From the NCBI GenBank assembly GCA_028285465.1, contig JANQPD010000010.1, positions 26,977-90,976 of the forward strand: a stretch of DNA of 64,000 nt, given 5' to 3'. The translations under genes were made by a program, and so were the position numbers. How positions within the stretch are numbered: the first letter of the stretch is position 1; each line of letters opens with the position of its first letter. This DNA comes from Owenweeksia sp. (lineage in GTDB: Bacteria; Bacteroidota; Bacteroidia; Flavobacteriales; Schleiferiaceae). Under the pieces are notes generated by a model. That model saw nothing but the letters and a program-made list of their open reading frames with translations. It ran no database searches and was not told the DNA's origin. Shown here piece after piece: positions 56,472 to 64,000 of this stretch.

Positions 56472-57626
56472 ATGAAAAGCATATTGCTCTTCGCTTTCCT
56501 GGCGGTTTCTCAAATGGGCTTTGCCGGAGGCGTAGATTTCTTTAAAGGAGACTTTAAGGCTGCACTGGACAAGGCAGCAGCTGAAGGCAAACCCCTGTTG
56601 ATTGATGCCTATACCGTTTGGTGTGGCCCTTGTAAAATGCTGGATGCCCAGGTTTTTCAGGACGAAGCCGCCGCAACCTATATCAACAAACACTTTGTAG
56701 CGTATAAGCTGGACATGGAAAAAGGGGAAGGCCCCTGGGTAGCTATGAAATTTCGTGTACAAGCCTATCCGACCACGCTTTTTCTATCTGCTAAGGGAAA
56801 ACTCATGACAAAAGAGGTGGGCTTTCCGGGAAAAGAAGGTTATCTGGAATGGTGTACTCAAATCGTGGAGGGCAAAGTACAGGCCTTTGAGCACCTGGAC
56901 GCGCATCACTTAAAACTGGACTTTCCCGAGTTTTATAAACGTTCTTTCACCTCCGATCAATGGAAGCGCAAGCGCGCTACTCCCGAGGAGGTGAATGCCT
57001 ACCTGGAAGGGCAGGAAGACTTGAGTACGGAACTGAACTGGTCTGTGTTGAAAGGCATGTCGTATACCGGGCATAAGTATATCGCATGGGCCGTGGAACA
57101 CGCGGAGCAGTTGAAGAAAAAGTATCCGGCTACCGAAATTGACGATCTTTTAAATCGCTACATCATGCAAAAAGTAGGCAGCCTGAAAGGAGAAGAAACC
57201 ATAGCGGAAATGGAAAGGCGCATTCAAAGCGTAGTAGACGAAGTGAAACCCTCAGACAATAAAGACATAAAAGAGAATCTTTTACTGAACCTGTACTTTT
57301 CAAGGAAGGCCTATGCCAGGCTACTGGATTATGCCTATGCCATTAGCGAGGGTGCTGCGCCCAGCCCTGGCCTGCTTAACAGCGCCTGTTGGGGAATTTA
57401 CGAAGAGAGTGATGACCTCAAACTAGTAAAGCGGGCCATTGATGAAATGCATACAGCTATAGCCGAAGAACCACACCCTAATTATATAGACACCCTTGCC
57501 CACCTCTATTTTAAAGACGGACAATTGAACAAAGCCCGTAAGTATGCTTTGGAGGCACTGGAAAAGGGGCGTGCCCGGGACATGCAAATGGCTGAAACTG
57601 AAAAACTGCTGGATAAGCTCAACTAA
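56472..57626 (+). CDS. Exported thioredoxin-fold protein with helical repeat C-terminus
   Basis: A 384-residue protein. The signal peptide MKSILLFAFLAVSQMGFAG leads into a thioredoxin domain with the CxxC motif in YTVWCGPCKMLD and cis-proline segment FRVQAYPTTLFLSAKG. The rest is helical, with TPR-like elements near the end (IDTLAHLYFKDGQLNKARKY). It is probably a periplasmic disulfide-handling protein. The start at 56472 gives a normal signal peptide; ATG at 56424 would add a basic 16-residue extension. Confidence 0.85.
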   Translation: MKSILLFAFLAVSQMGFAGGVDFFKGDFKAALDKAAAEGKPLLIDAYTVWCGPCKMLDAQVFQDEAAATYINKHFVAYKLDMEKGEGPWVAMKFRVQAYPTTLFLSAKGKLMTKEVGFPGKEGYLEWCTQIVEGKVQAFEHLDAHHLKLDFPEFYKRSFTSDQWKRKRATPEEVNAYLEGQEDLSTELNWSVLKGMSYTGHKYIAWAVEHAEQLKKKYPATEIDDLLNRYIMQKVGSLKGEETIAEMERRIQSVVDEVKPSDNKDIKENLLLNLYFSRKAYARLLDYAYAISEGAAPSPGLLNSACWGIYEESDDLKLVKRAIDEMHTAIAEEPHPNYIDTLAHLYFKDGQLNKARKYALEALEKGRARDMQMAETEKLLDKLN

Positions 57627-57661
57627 GCATGTCAGGGGCTTCTCACCTTTAGCCCTTTCCT

Positions 57662-57669
57662 TATCTTTG
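57662..57669 (+). promoter_or_regulatory. -7 element of gpmI operon
   Basis: TATCTTTG, a full consensus match, 26 bp before the GTG start of gpmI. No clear -33. Confidence 0.5.
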
Positions 57670-57695
57670 CCGCCAATTAAGTAAGAAGTACATCT

Positions 57696-59216
57696 GTGCA
57701 AAAAGTTGCACTCCTCATATTAGACGGTTGGGGCATTGCCAAAAACAAAGAGGTATCGGCCATTGATAAAGCCCATACTCCTTTCATAGACAGCCTGTAT
57801 GAAAGATACCCGCATGCGCGCCTGGAAGCCAGCGGCATGGCGGTAGGTTTGCCGGATGGGCAAATGGGGAACAGCGAAGTAGGGCATATGAACCTGGGAG
57901 CCGGTCGCATTGTATACCAGGACCTCGTAAAGATTAACCTGGCGGTAGAACAAGGTACATTGGCTAAGGAACCTGTTTTGCAGGAAGCTTTTGCAATGGC
58001 CAAAAAGGAGAATAAGGCGGTTCACTTAATGGGCCTGGTATCAAATGGGGGCGTGCACTCTCATATCAACCATTTAAAGGGCTTATGCACTGCCGCTGCT
58101 GATGCGGGTCTTGAGCGCGTATTTATTCATGTGTTTACCGATGGGCGTGACACCGATCCGCACGGGGGGATTACCTATGTACAGGAGCTTGAAGCGCACC
58201 TGGCAAAAACTACCGGGAAAATAGCTACCATCATCGGACGCTATTATGCAATGGACCGCGATAAGCGGTGGGAACGGGTAAAACTAGCCTATGATCTGAT
58301 GGTGAACGGCAAAGGAGAGCGCTTTGCTACCGCCGAAGAAGCCATTCAAGCCTCGTATGAGGCCGGGGTGTCAGATGAATTCATCAAGCCAAAGTGCATT
58401 GATCTCCCGGAAGGAGAAGGAGCCCGGATCAAAGAGGGCGATGTAGTGGTTTGTTTCAACTTCCGTACAGATCGGGGAAGGCAAATCACCCAGGCACTTA
58501 CACAACGGGATTTTCACGAGCAGAACATGCATACCTTGAAGCTGCATTATGTGACGATGACGCGTTATGATGAAGCTTTTAAAGACATTGCGGTGATCTA
58601 TGAAAAGGATAATTTGCAGATGACCCTGGGTGAGGTACTCGCCAAAGAGGGAAAGAAACAGATCCGTATCGCGGAAACAGAAAAATACCCGCACGTAACC
58701 TTCTTTTTCTCCGGAGGGCGCGAAGAAGCATTTGATGGAGAAAGACGCTTGCTGTGCCCTTCGCCCAAAGTAGCTACTTACGACCTGCAGCCTGAAATGA
58801 GCGCCTATGACATCAAGGATAAGATCATCCCTGAATTGAAGAGAAAGGCCGCGGATTTTGTTTGCTTGAATTTTGCAAATCCTGACATGGTAGGCCATAC
58901 CGGGGTTATGGAGGCAGCCATCAAAGCCTGTGAAACAGTAGATGCCTGCACAAAAGAAGTAGTGGAAGCAGGCTTGGAAAATGGCTACACCTTTTTGATC
59001 ATAGCAGATCACGGCAACAGCGATTGCATGATCAACCCCGATGGTACACCCAATACGGCCCATACCACACAGCCTGTGCCCTGCTTCCTGGTAAGTAAAC
59101 CGGCATTTAAAGAAATTAAAGACGGGGTACTCGGAGATATAGCCCCTACCATATTACATATCTTAGACCTAAACCAACCTGTAGAAATGACAGGGAAATC
59201 ACTGTTAGTAAAATGA
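57696..59216 (+). CDS. gpmI: 2,3-bisphosphoglycerate-independent phosphoglycerate mutase
   Basis: A 506-residue manganese enzyme converting 3- to 2-phosphoglycerate, the step before enolase. LILDGWGIAK holds the first metal ligand and GNSEVGHMNLGAGRIVYQD the nucleophile serine. FTDGRDTDPHGG, NFRTDRGRQIT and NFANPDMVGHTGV follow, and IADHGNSDCM is in the phosphatase domain. It starts with GTG. Its stop overlaps the next start (ATGA). Confidence 0.97.
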   Translation: MQKVALLILDGWGIAKNKEVSAIDKAHTPFIDSLYERYPHARLEASGMAVGLPDGQMGNSEVGHMNLGAGRIVYQDLVKINLAVEQGTLAKEPVLQEAFAMAKKENKAVHLMGLVSNGGVHSHINHLKGLCTAAADAGLERVFIHVFTDGRDTDPHGGITYVQELEAHLAKTTGKIATIIGRYYAMDRDKRWERVKLAYDLMVNGKGERFATAEEAIQASYEAGVSDEFIKPKCIDLPEGEGARIKEGDVVVCFNFRTDRGRQITQALTQRDFHEQNMHTLKLHYVTMTRYDEAFKDIAVIYEKDNLQMTLGEVLAKEGKKQIRIAETEKYPHVTFFFSGGREEAFDGERRLLCPSPKVATYDLQPEMSAYDIKDKIIPELKRKAADFVCLNFANPDMVGHTGVMEAAIKACETVDACTKEVVEAGLENGYTFLIIADHGNSDCMINPDGTPNTAHTTQPVPCFLVSKPAFKEIKDGVLGDIAPTILHILDLNQPVEMTGKSLLVK

Positions 59217-59629
59217 TGCACACCGATTCAAAGATTATTGCCGTTGATTTTGACGGAACCATAGTAGAAGATAAGTACCCCGCTATTGGCAAGCCCATGC
59301 TTTTTGCTTTTGAAACCTTAGCGCAATTGCTGGAAGATGGTCACCGCCTGATACTTTGGACATACCGCTATGGAAAGCGGCTGGATGCAGCCGTAGATTT
59401 TTGTGCCGAACACGGGATTGAGTTTTATGCGGTGAACCGGAGCTATCCCGAGGAAGCCTTTGATGCCCAAAAAGCCAGCCGGAAGATAAATGCCGACATA
59501 TTTATTGACGATCGAAACGTTGGTGGCTTTGCAGGCTGGGGTGAAGTGTACCAGATGATTAGCGGAAACCAAAATCCGGTTGAAGACCAAACGAAAAAAA
59601 AACGCAAACGCGGCTTGTTTAGATTTTAG
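59213..59629 (+). CDS. HAD-like hydrolase, BT0820 type
   Basis: A 138-residue HAD-fold protein: IIAVDFDGTIVEDKYPAIG (motif I, DxDG), LILWTYRYGK (motif II) and ADIFIDDRNVGG (DD motif). No cap domain; the tail is basic (TKKKRKRGLFRF). The substrate is unknown. The ATG at 59213 overlaps the gpmI stop; an ATG at 59216 is also possible. Confidence 0.85.
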   Translation: MMHTDSKIIAVDFDGTIVEDKYPAIGKPMLFAFETLAQLLEDGHRLILWTYRYGKRLDAAVDFCAEHGIEFYAVNRSYPEEAFDAQKASRKINADIFIDDRNVGGFAGWGEVYQMISGNQNPVEDQTKKKRKRGLFRF

Positions 59630-60415
59630 ATGATAATTTACAAAACCCAAGAGCAAATAGAGCTAATGCGCCAGGCGGCTTTAGTAGTAAGCCGTACCCT
59701 GGGTATGCTGGCGGCTGAAGTAAAAGAGGGAGCTATTCCTGCAAAGCTCGATGAAATGGCAGAAGCCTATATTCGTGAGCAGGGTGCAGAACCTGGATTT
59801 CTGGGCTTATACGGCTGCCCCAGTACATTGCTTATCTCGGTGAATGAAACGGTGGTACATGGGCTTCCGGGAAACCGCCCTTTTGAGAGTGGAGATGTGG
59901 TGAGCATTGATTGTGGAGCGGTACTCAACGGGTATTATGGCGATCACGCTTATACTTTCGAAGTGGGGGAGGTAGCGCCTGAAACAAAAAAGCTTTTGCA
60001 AGTCACTAAAGAAGCGCTTTACAAAGGCATCGAGCAAATGAAGGCCGGGAATCGCCTGGGCGATATCAGTTACGCCATTCAAAAACATGCCGAAGACCAT
60101 GGTTTTGGCGTAGTGCGCGACTTGGTCGGCCACGGGATCGGTAAAAAACTACATGAAGACCCCCAGGTGCCCAATTTTGGTAAGAAAGGCTGGGGGAAAA
60201 AATTGAAAGAAGGCCTGGTGTTGGCCATTGAACCTATGATCACCCTGGGTTCTTACCGCGTGAAACAATTAAAAGATGGCTGGACCATCAATACGGTAGA
60301 TGGAAAACCTGCTGCTCATTTTGAGCACGATGTAGCCATTGTAAACGGCCAACCTGAGATCCTTTCCACCTTTGATTATATTTACGAAGCATTGGGCATA
60401 ACCGCGAACGCATGA
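59630..60415 (+). CDS. map: Methionine aminopeptidase, type I
   Basis: A 261-residue enzyme removing the N-terminal methionine. Metal ligands lie in SIDCGAVLNGYYGDHAYTF, VGHGIGKKLHEDPQVPNFG, LAIEPM and FEHDVAIV. It lies between the HAD gene (no gap) and the methyltransferase (4-bp ATGA overlap), so gpmI, HAD, map and the methyltransferase form one operon. Confidence 0.97.
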   Translation: MIIYKTQEQIELMRQAALVVSRTLGMLAAEVKEGAIPAKLDEMAEAYIREQGAEPGFLGLYGCPSTLLISVNETVVHGLPGNRPFESGDVVSIDCGAVLNGYYGDHAYTFEVGEVAPETKKLLQVTKEALYKGIEQMKAGNRLGDISYAIQKHAEDHGFGVVRDLVGHGIGKKLHEDPQVPNFGKKGWGKKLKEGLVLAIEPMITLGSYRVKQLKDGWTINTVDGKPAAHFEHDVAIVNGQPEILSTFDYIYEALGITANA

Positions 60416-61182
60416 TAAAGGCCGCTTTCCGTTTTGCATTGAAGGCCGTGCCAAGGCCGCTCCTGATCCGCCTTAGCTATGCGGTACGTCCGGTACTCGC
60501 AGCGCTTTACCGAGGGGATAGGTATGAAGACCCCATTGACGGACGTACATATAAAAAACTCCTGCCTTATGGCTACGAAGGCCGCCAACGTGAAAATGCA
60601 CTGGCACCTGCTTCCATGTCGTTGGAGCGCCATCGTTTGATGTGGCTTTACTTAAAAGAAGAAACAGACTTTTTTACGGCTCCTAAAAAAGTGTTGCATG
60701 TAGCCCCTGAACAATGCTTTTACGGCCGCTTTCGCAAGATGAAAAACCTGGACTACCTCACGGCTGATATTGATTCTCCCCTGGCCGATGTAAAGATGGA
60801 TATCCACGACATACAATATCCTGAAAACACTTTTGACGTAGTTTTTTGCAATCATGTATTGGAACATGTAACGGACGATATCCAGTGTATGAGCGAGCTT
60901 TGCCGGGTACTAAAGCCCGGAGGGTTTGCCATTATGCAAGTGCCCCTGGACCGTAACCTGGAGTTTACAGATGAAGACCCTACCCTTGAAGACCCCGAAG
61001 AGCGCAAACGCAGGTTCGGGCAGTATGACCATGTGCGTTTGCATGGGTTAGACTATCCCAACAGGCTTAGAAAGGGCGGCTTCACGGTAAAAGAGGTCAA
61101 CTATCAGGAAAAATTATCCCCGGCACTTTTTGAGCGCTACCGCTTGCCGGAAAAAGAAGTGCTCTATGTATGCACCAAATAG
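60412..61182 (+). CDS. SAM-dependent methyltransferase, class I
   Basis: A 256-residue methyltransferase. The SAM site is in VLHVAPEQCFYGRFRKM and LTADIDSPLADVKMDIHDI, with DVVFCNHVLEHVTDDIQCMS and RVLKPGGFAIMQVPLDRN following. The glycine-rich motif is unusual (APEQC in place of GxGxG). The substrate is unknown; the order of elements is as in the UbiE/Methyltransf_11 group. Confidence 0.85.
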   Translation: MIKAAFRFALKAVPRPLLIRLSYAVRPVLAALYRGDRYEDPIDGRTYKKLLPYGYEGRQRENALAPASMSLERHRLMWLYLKEETDFFTAPKKVLHVAPEQCFYGRFRKMKNLDYLTADIDSPLADVKMDIHDIQYPENTFDVVFCNHVLEHVTDDIQCMSELCRVLKPGGFAIMQVPLDRNLEFTDEDPTLEDPEERKRRFGQYDHVRLHGLDYPNRLRKGGFTVKEVNYQEKLSPALFERYRLPEKEVLYVCTK

Positions 61183-61251
61183 GGTGCGCATTTAAACCCA
61201 ACCACTGCCATCTTTTTTTCGTGATTTAAGTAAGGTCAAATCTTACTTATC

Positions 61252-62169
61252 ATGAAACCATCCTTCTTGCTTCCGTTTATTCTATTCCTCTTCTTTTCAA
61301 TGCATTTACCGGCTCAGTCAAATCAAGATGTCGAAAACGCGAAGTGGATAAATGCATACTACGAGCTTAGCCCTGAACCCTTTTTTTGGAATCTGGATTT
61401 AAAATATACAGTAAAGTACTGCTCGGGTACAGATGATACCCTTATTGGGGGCAACACCTATATAAAATTAATGAATTGCAGCTCCGGAAATATGACTTAC
61501 CGGGGTGGGCTACGGGTCATTGGAGAGCGTTGGTATTTTATTGCGAAGGATTCTGTAAGTGAAATGCTGTTGTATGATTTTGGGCTGAGCATAGGCGATA
61601 CCCTAAAAGAGCCTTTTTTTACGGAACACTATTTCGCACATAACGCGTTTGGCCCCTTGGTAGTAAGTCAAATAGACACAACGGTTATGCTGGGTACTCC
61701 GAGAAGACACATATACTTCGATAACTCTTCCGGAGCGTGGATTGAAGGAGTGGGGTGCTCTCAGGGATTGTTATGGGATCCCTTTGCTAATATATCCATG
61801 TTTGCCATTGCCTTGGAATGTTTCAGCCAGGCAGATGCCACTCGCTTTGTTGGTTCTGAATATGGAGGGTACACAGGAGGAGGGAACTATAATGTATCCT
61901 GTGATTTAAGCTTTAGCCTATCTGAAGACAATACCATGAATGCCATACAAATCTATCCCAATCCAACCGTGGGTGGGTTTACTTTAGCCATGGCCGACTT
62001 CACGGGAAAGGCGGGGCTGAAGATTTATGACGCTACCGGCAAATTAGTACACCTCCAGGAGGTAGTTCAGCAGCAAATATGGATTGAGCCTCATATTGGC
62101 AAGGGGTTTTATACTTTACTTCTAGAAAACGGACGGTCTTTGCAAAGTCTGTCCCTTGTTGTAAGGTAA
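61252..62169 (+). CDS. Secreted T9SS protein of unknown function
   Basis: A 305-residue exported protein. The signal peptide ends SMHLPAQS. A roughly 200-residue beta-rich domain follows with several cysteines (YCSGTDDTLIGGNTYIKLM, GVGCSQGLLWDPFANI). The type A sorting domain is NAIQIYPNPTVGGFTLAMA to the end (SLQSLSLVVR). No enzyme motif recognised. It is 69 bp after the methyltransferase and probably separate. Confidence 0.82.
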   Translation: MKPSFLLPFILFLFFSMHLPAQSNQDVENAKWINAYYELSPEPFFWNLDLKYTVKYCSGTDDTLIGGNTYIKLMNCSSGNMTYRGGLRVIGERWYFIAKDSVSEMLLYDFGLSIGDTLKEPFFTEHYFAHNAFGPLVVSQIDTTVMLGTPRRHIYFDNSSGAWIEGVGCSQGLLWDPFANISMFAIALECFSQADATRFVGSEYGGYTGGGNYNVSCDLSFSLSEDNTMNAIQIYPNPTVGGFTLAMADFTGKAGLKIYDATGKLVHLQEVVQQQIWIEPHIGKGFYTLLLENGRSLQSLSLVVR

Positions 62170-62171
62170 TA

Positions 62172-63299
62172 TCATTCAACCCAATCGGCAATAAACAGGT
62201 TGGTGTTGCGGTTGCCTCCGTTGTAGCGGTTGCTGCTGAAGATCAATTTTTTACCGTCCGGGCTAAACATAGGGAAAGAATCAAAGGCCTCGTCAAAAGT
62301 AACCTGCTCCAGGCCGGTTCCATCTACATTTATCATGTATAGGTTAAAGGGAAAACCACGTTTGGAAGTATGGTTGGAGCTGAAAATCACTTTATTCCCC
62401 GAAGGATGGAAGAAAGGCGCCCAGTTGGCATTGCCTAACATGGTTATTTGCTTTAACTCCGAGCCATCTACATTACACACATACAGTTCCATATTCGTAG
62501 GTTTCACCAGGCCTTTTGCCAAAAGGGCTTTGTATTCTGCTTGCTCTGCCTCTGTCTGTGGGCGGGAAGCTCTGAAGATCAGTTTTTCCCCGTCCGGAGA
62601 AAAGAAGGCACCTCCATCATACCCCAGCCCGGTAGTTACTTGTGTTTGATCAGAGCCATCGATGTTCATGGTCCAAAGCTCCAGGTCACCCGAGCGGGTA
62701 GAGGTAAATACGATTTTATCTCCTTTGGGCGATACCGTAGCTTCAGCGTCATAACCGGGTGTATGGGTTAATTGGCGCACAATATTGCCTTCCAGGTCGG
62801 CAACGAAAATGTCAAAGCTTTCATAGATGGGCCAAACATACCCTTCTTCACGCCCGGGCTCCGGAGGGCAGTCTTCTCCACCTAAGTGCGTGCTGGCGTA
62901 TACAATGGTCGTATCTCCCGGTAGGAAGTAGCTGCATGTGGTACGCCCTTTCCCCGTGCTCAACATTTTCGGGGCTTTTGTTTTTAGGTTATCCCCTTCC
63001 AGGTTGAAATAGAAGATCTGGTCGCAATCTACCTCCCAACCCTTGAAATTGCTCTGGAAAACAGCCATGCTGCCGTCAAAGCTGAAGTAAGCTTCTGCAT
63101 TGTCTCCCCCATCGGTGAGCATACGTACGTTCTTTAAATGCTTTTCACCGGGGTAGCGCAGGCTATCGGCTTTCCAGTTGGCCAGGCTGTCTTGTGTTTC
63201 TGCCTCTGTTTCACTGACGGCTGTATGGTTGTTGCATGCAGTGAATAGGGCAATAGCTAATAAAACACCAAGGCTGGTGCGTGCGGGGCGTTTGATCAT
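62172..63299 (-). CDS. TolB-like beta-propeller lipoprotein
   Basis: A 375-residue protein. The N-terminus ends in LFTACNN, a lipoprotein signal. WD40/PD40-type repeats follow: [60 protein letters not shown] and [20 protein letters not shown]. These are TolB-type propeller blades, but no Tol genes are nearby, so it is not evidence for a Tol system. Start ATG at 63299; it overlaps the yidD stop by 4 bp. Confidence 0.88.
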   Translation of the reverse strand: MIKRPARTSLGVLLAIALFTACNNHTAVSETEAETQDSLANWKADSLRYPGEKHLKNVRMLTDGGDNAEAYFSFDGSMAVFQSNFKGWEVDCDQIFYFNLEGDNLKTKAPKMLSTGKGRTTCSYFLPGDTTIVYASTHLGGEDCPPEPGREEGYVWPIYESFDIFVADLEGNIVRQLTHTPGYDAEATVSPKGDKIVFTSTRSGDLELWTMNIDGSDQTQVTTGLGYDGGAFFSPDGEKLIFRASRPQTEAEQAEYKALLAKGLVKPTNMELYVCNVDGSELKQITMLGNANWAPFFHPSGNKVIFSSNHTSKRGFPFNLYMINVDGTGLEQVTFDEAFDSFPMFSPDGKKLIFSSNRYNGGNRNTNLFIADWVE

Positions 63300-63556
63300 G
63301 GGGAATGTGATTCTGTTTTTGATTTGTTGTGTGGAGTAGGTACGGGATCGTAACCGTGCGTACCCCAGGGATGGCATTTTGCTAAACGTTTCAGCCCTAG
63401 CCAGCTTCCTTTAAACGGCCCCCAGAGCTGTATGGCTTCAACGGCATATTGGGAGCAGGTAGGCGTATGCCGGCAGCTTCCCGGCAATAAGGGGGAAATG
63501 GCATATTGGTAAATACGAATCAGAAAAATAAATGGCGCAGCTAAAATTCGTTGCAC
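63296..63556 (-). CDS. yidD: Membrane protein insertion efficiency factor YidD
   Basis: An 86-residue protein with the amphipathic start and the conserved cysteine motif: [40 protein letters not shown] and [14 protein letters not shown]. It assists YidC-dependent insertion. Start: GTG at 63556. A TTG at 63580 is excluded because a -7 element (63585-63578) covers it. Its stop overlaps the TolB-like start (ATGA). Confidence 0.92.
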   Translation of the reverse strand: MQRILAAPFIFLIRIYQYAISPLLPGSCRHTPTCSQYAVEAIQLWGPFKGSWLGLKRLAKCHPWGTHGYDPVPTPHNKSKTESHSP

Positions 63557-63577
63557 AAATGCTGATTTTGAAAGATG

Positions 63578-63585
63578 CAAAGGTA
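63578..63585 (-). promoter_or_regulatory. -7 element of yidD and the TolB-like gene
   Basis: TACCTTTG on the minus strand, 21 bp before the GTG start. A full consensus match that decides the yidD start. Confidence 0.55.
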
Positions 63586-63639
63586 CTTTTTGTAAGTGAT
63601 TTGCCTGTATTTATAGAGACAGTGTTTTAGTGTGTTTTT

Positions 63640-64000
63640 CCGAGCGTAGTCGAGGAGGGTTTAGTTGCATGGACAATGCTTGGTACTACCTAGCTCATCT
63701 CGACTTCGCTCGATGAAGCATCGGGTTAGTGAAATAATCTCAGTTTTTGAAAAGTGAGGTCTGTCCGAGCGCAGTCGAGGAGAGTTCAATTGCTTGGACA
63801 ATGCTTGATACTACCTAGCTCATCTCGACTTCGCTCGATGAGACATAGTTTTTTTGAAGTAATCTCTGTTTTTAAAAGTGAAGTTTGTCCGAGCGTAGTC
63901 AAGGAGGGTTTAGTTGCTTGGACAATGCTTGGTACTACCTAGCTCATCTCGACTTCGCTCGATGAGACATAGTTTTTTTGAAGTAATCTCTGTTTTTAAA
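63640..64000. repeat. Tandem array of a ~125-bp palindromic repeat, running off the window
   Basis: Three units start at 63640, 63765 and 63889 (periods 125 and 124); the third meets the window end. Each has ccgagcg(t/c)agtcgagga near the start and ctcgacttcgctcgatg about 60 bp later, which are complementary and could form a 14-bp stem. Between them lies gttgcttggacaatgcttgg. Units 2 and 3 also share atagtttttttgaagtaatctctg. No open reading frame or promoter is evident, and nothing is coded in the 444 bp after yidD. Confidence 0.9.

Noticed and set aside
62172..63299. TolB of a Tol-Pal system
   Set aside because: Only propeller repeats and a lipoprotein signal are shared; no tolA, tolQ, tolR or pal is present.
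63640..64000. CRISPR array
   Set aside because: Unit length is ~125 bp with nearly identical content throughout; there are no short repeats alternating with unique spacers.

Overview
The window is a piece of a Bacteroidota chromosome of roughly 45-50 % GC. Three things support this. Four secreted proteins end in type IX secretion (T9SS) type A sorting domains. Several genes are preceded by the Bacteroidota promoter form TAnnTTTG, sometimes with a TTG/TTTG at -33, instead of TTGACA/TATAAT. Shine-Dalgarno sequences are mostly absent, and families such as DUF6702 and HupE-like proteins are present. I cannot name the genus.

Layout. 1-11.2 kb (minus strand): the edge of a VanX-type dipeptidase; a four-gene set with an unknown protein, a membrane protein, a NarX-type kinase and a NarL-type regulator; a 1235-residue secreted subtilase; and a propeller-sensor/LytTR two-component pair. 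11.4-12.7 kb: a PqiA-like membrane protein. 13.0-30.0 kb (plus strand): one uninterrupted str-S10-spc-alpha ribosomal supercluster from rpsL to rplQ, with secY, infA and rpoA but no tuf. carA, eno and a mitochondrial-type citrate synthase follow directly and end at a strong terminator.

33.8-36.1 kb is an AT-rich accessory island. It holds two inverted copies of a palindromic repeat, a 66-nt tRNA-like element lacking a normal D arm, a small winged-helix-like ORF, a candidate structured RNA ending in a perfect terminator, and an XRE regulator with operator-like repeats. 36.1-41.2 kb: a secreted metalloprotease and a second T9SS protein in tandem. 41.2-41.8 kb: a nucleotidyltransferase/small-protein pair resembling a toxin-antitoxin unit.

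42-63.6 kb is mostly housekeeping: ribosomal protein S1, NIF3, a coiled-coil protein whose zinc ribbon has lost its cysteines, a TPR protein, lgt, DUF192, an NlpC/P60 lipoprotein, M1 peptidase, HupE-like, DUF6702, an Asp-box propeller, pepE, an AlkD-like protein, a thioredoxin-fold protein, gpmI, a HAD-like protein, map, a methyltransferase, a T9SS protein, a TolB-like lipoprotein and yidD. The right edge runs into a tandem array of a ~125-bp palindromic repeat.

Most interesting: the serine protease (3.5-7.2 kb) and the metalloprotease (36.1-39.7 kb) have unrelated catalytic domains but carry the same long non-catalytic segment (beta-helix plus helical domain plus T9SS tag). This looks like a common export or display chassis reused by different enzymes. 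The island at 33.9-36.1 kb is the best place to look for an undescribed RNA-centred element.
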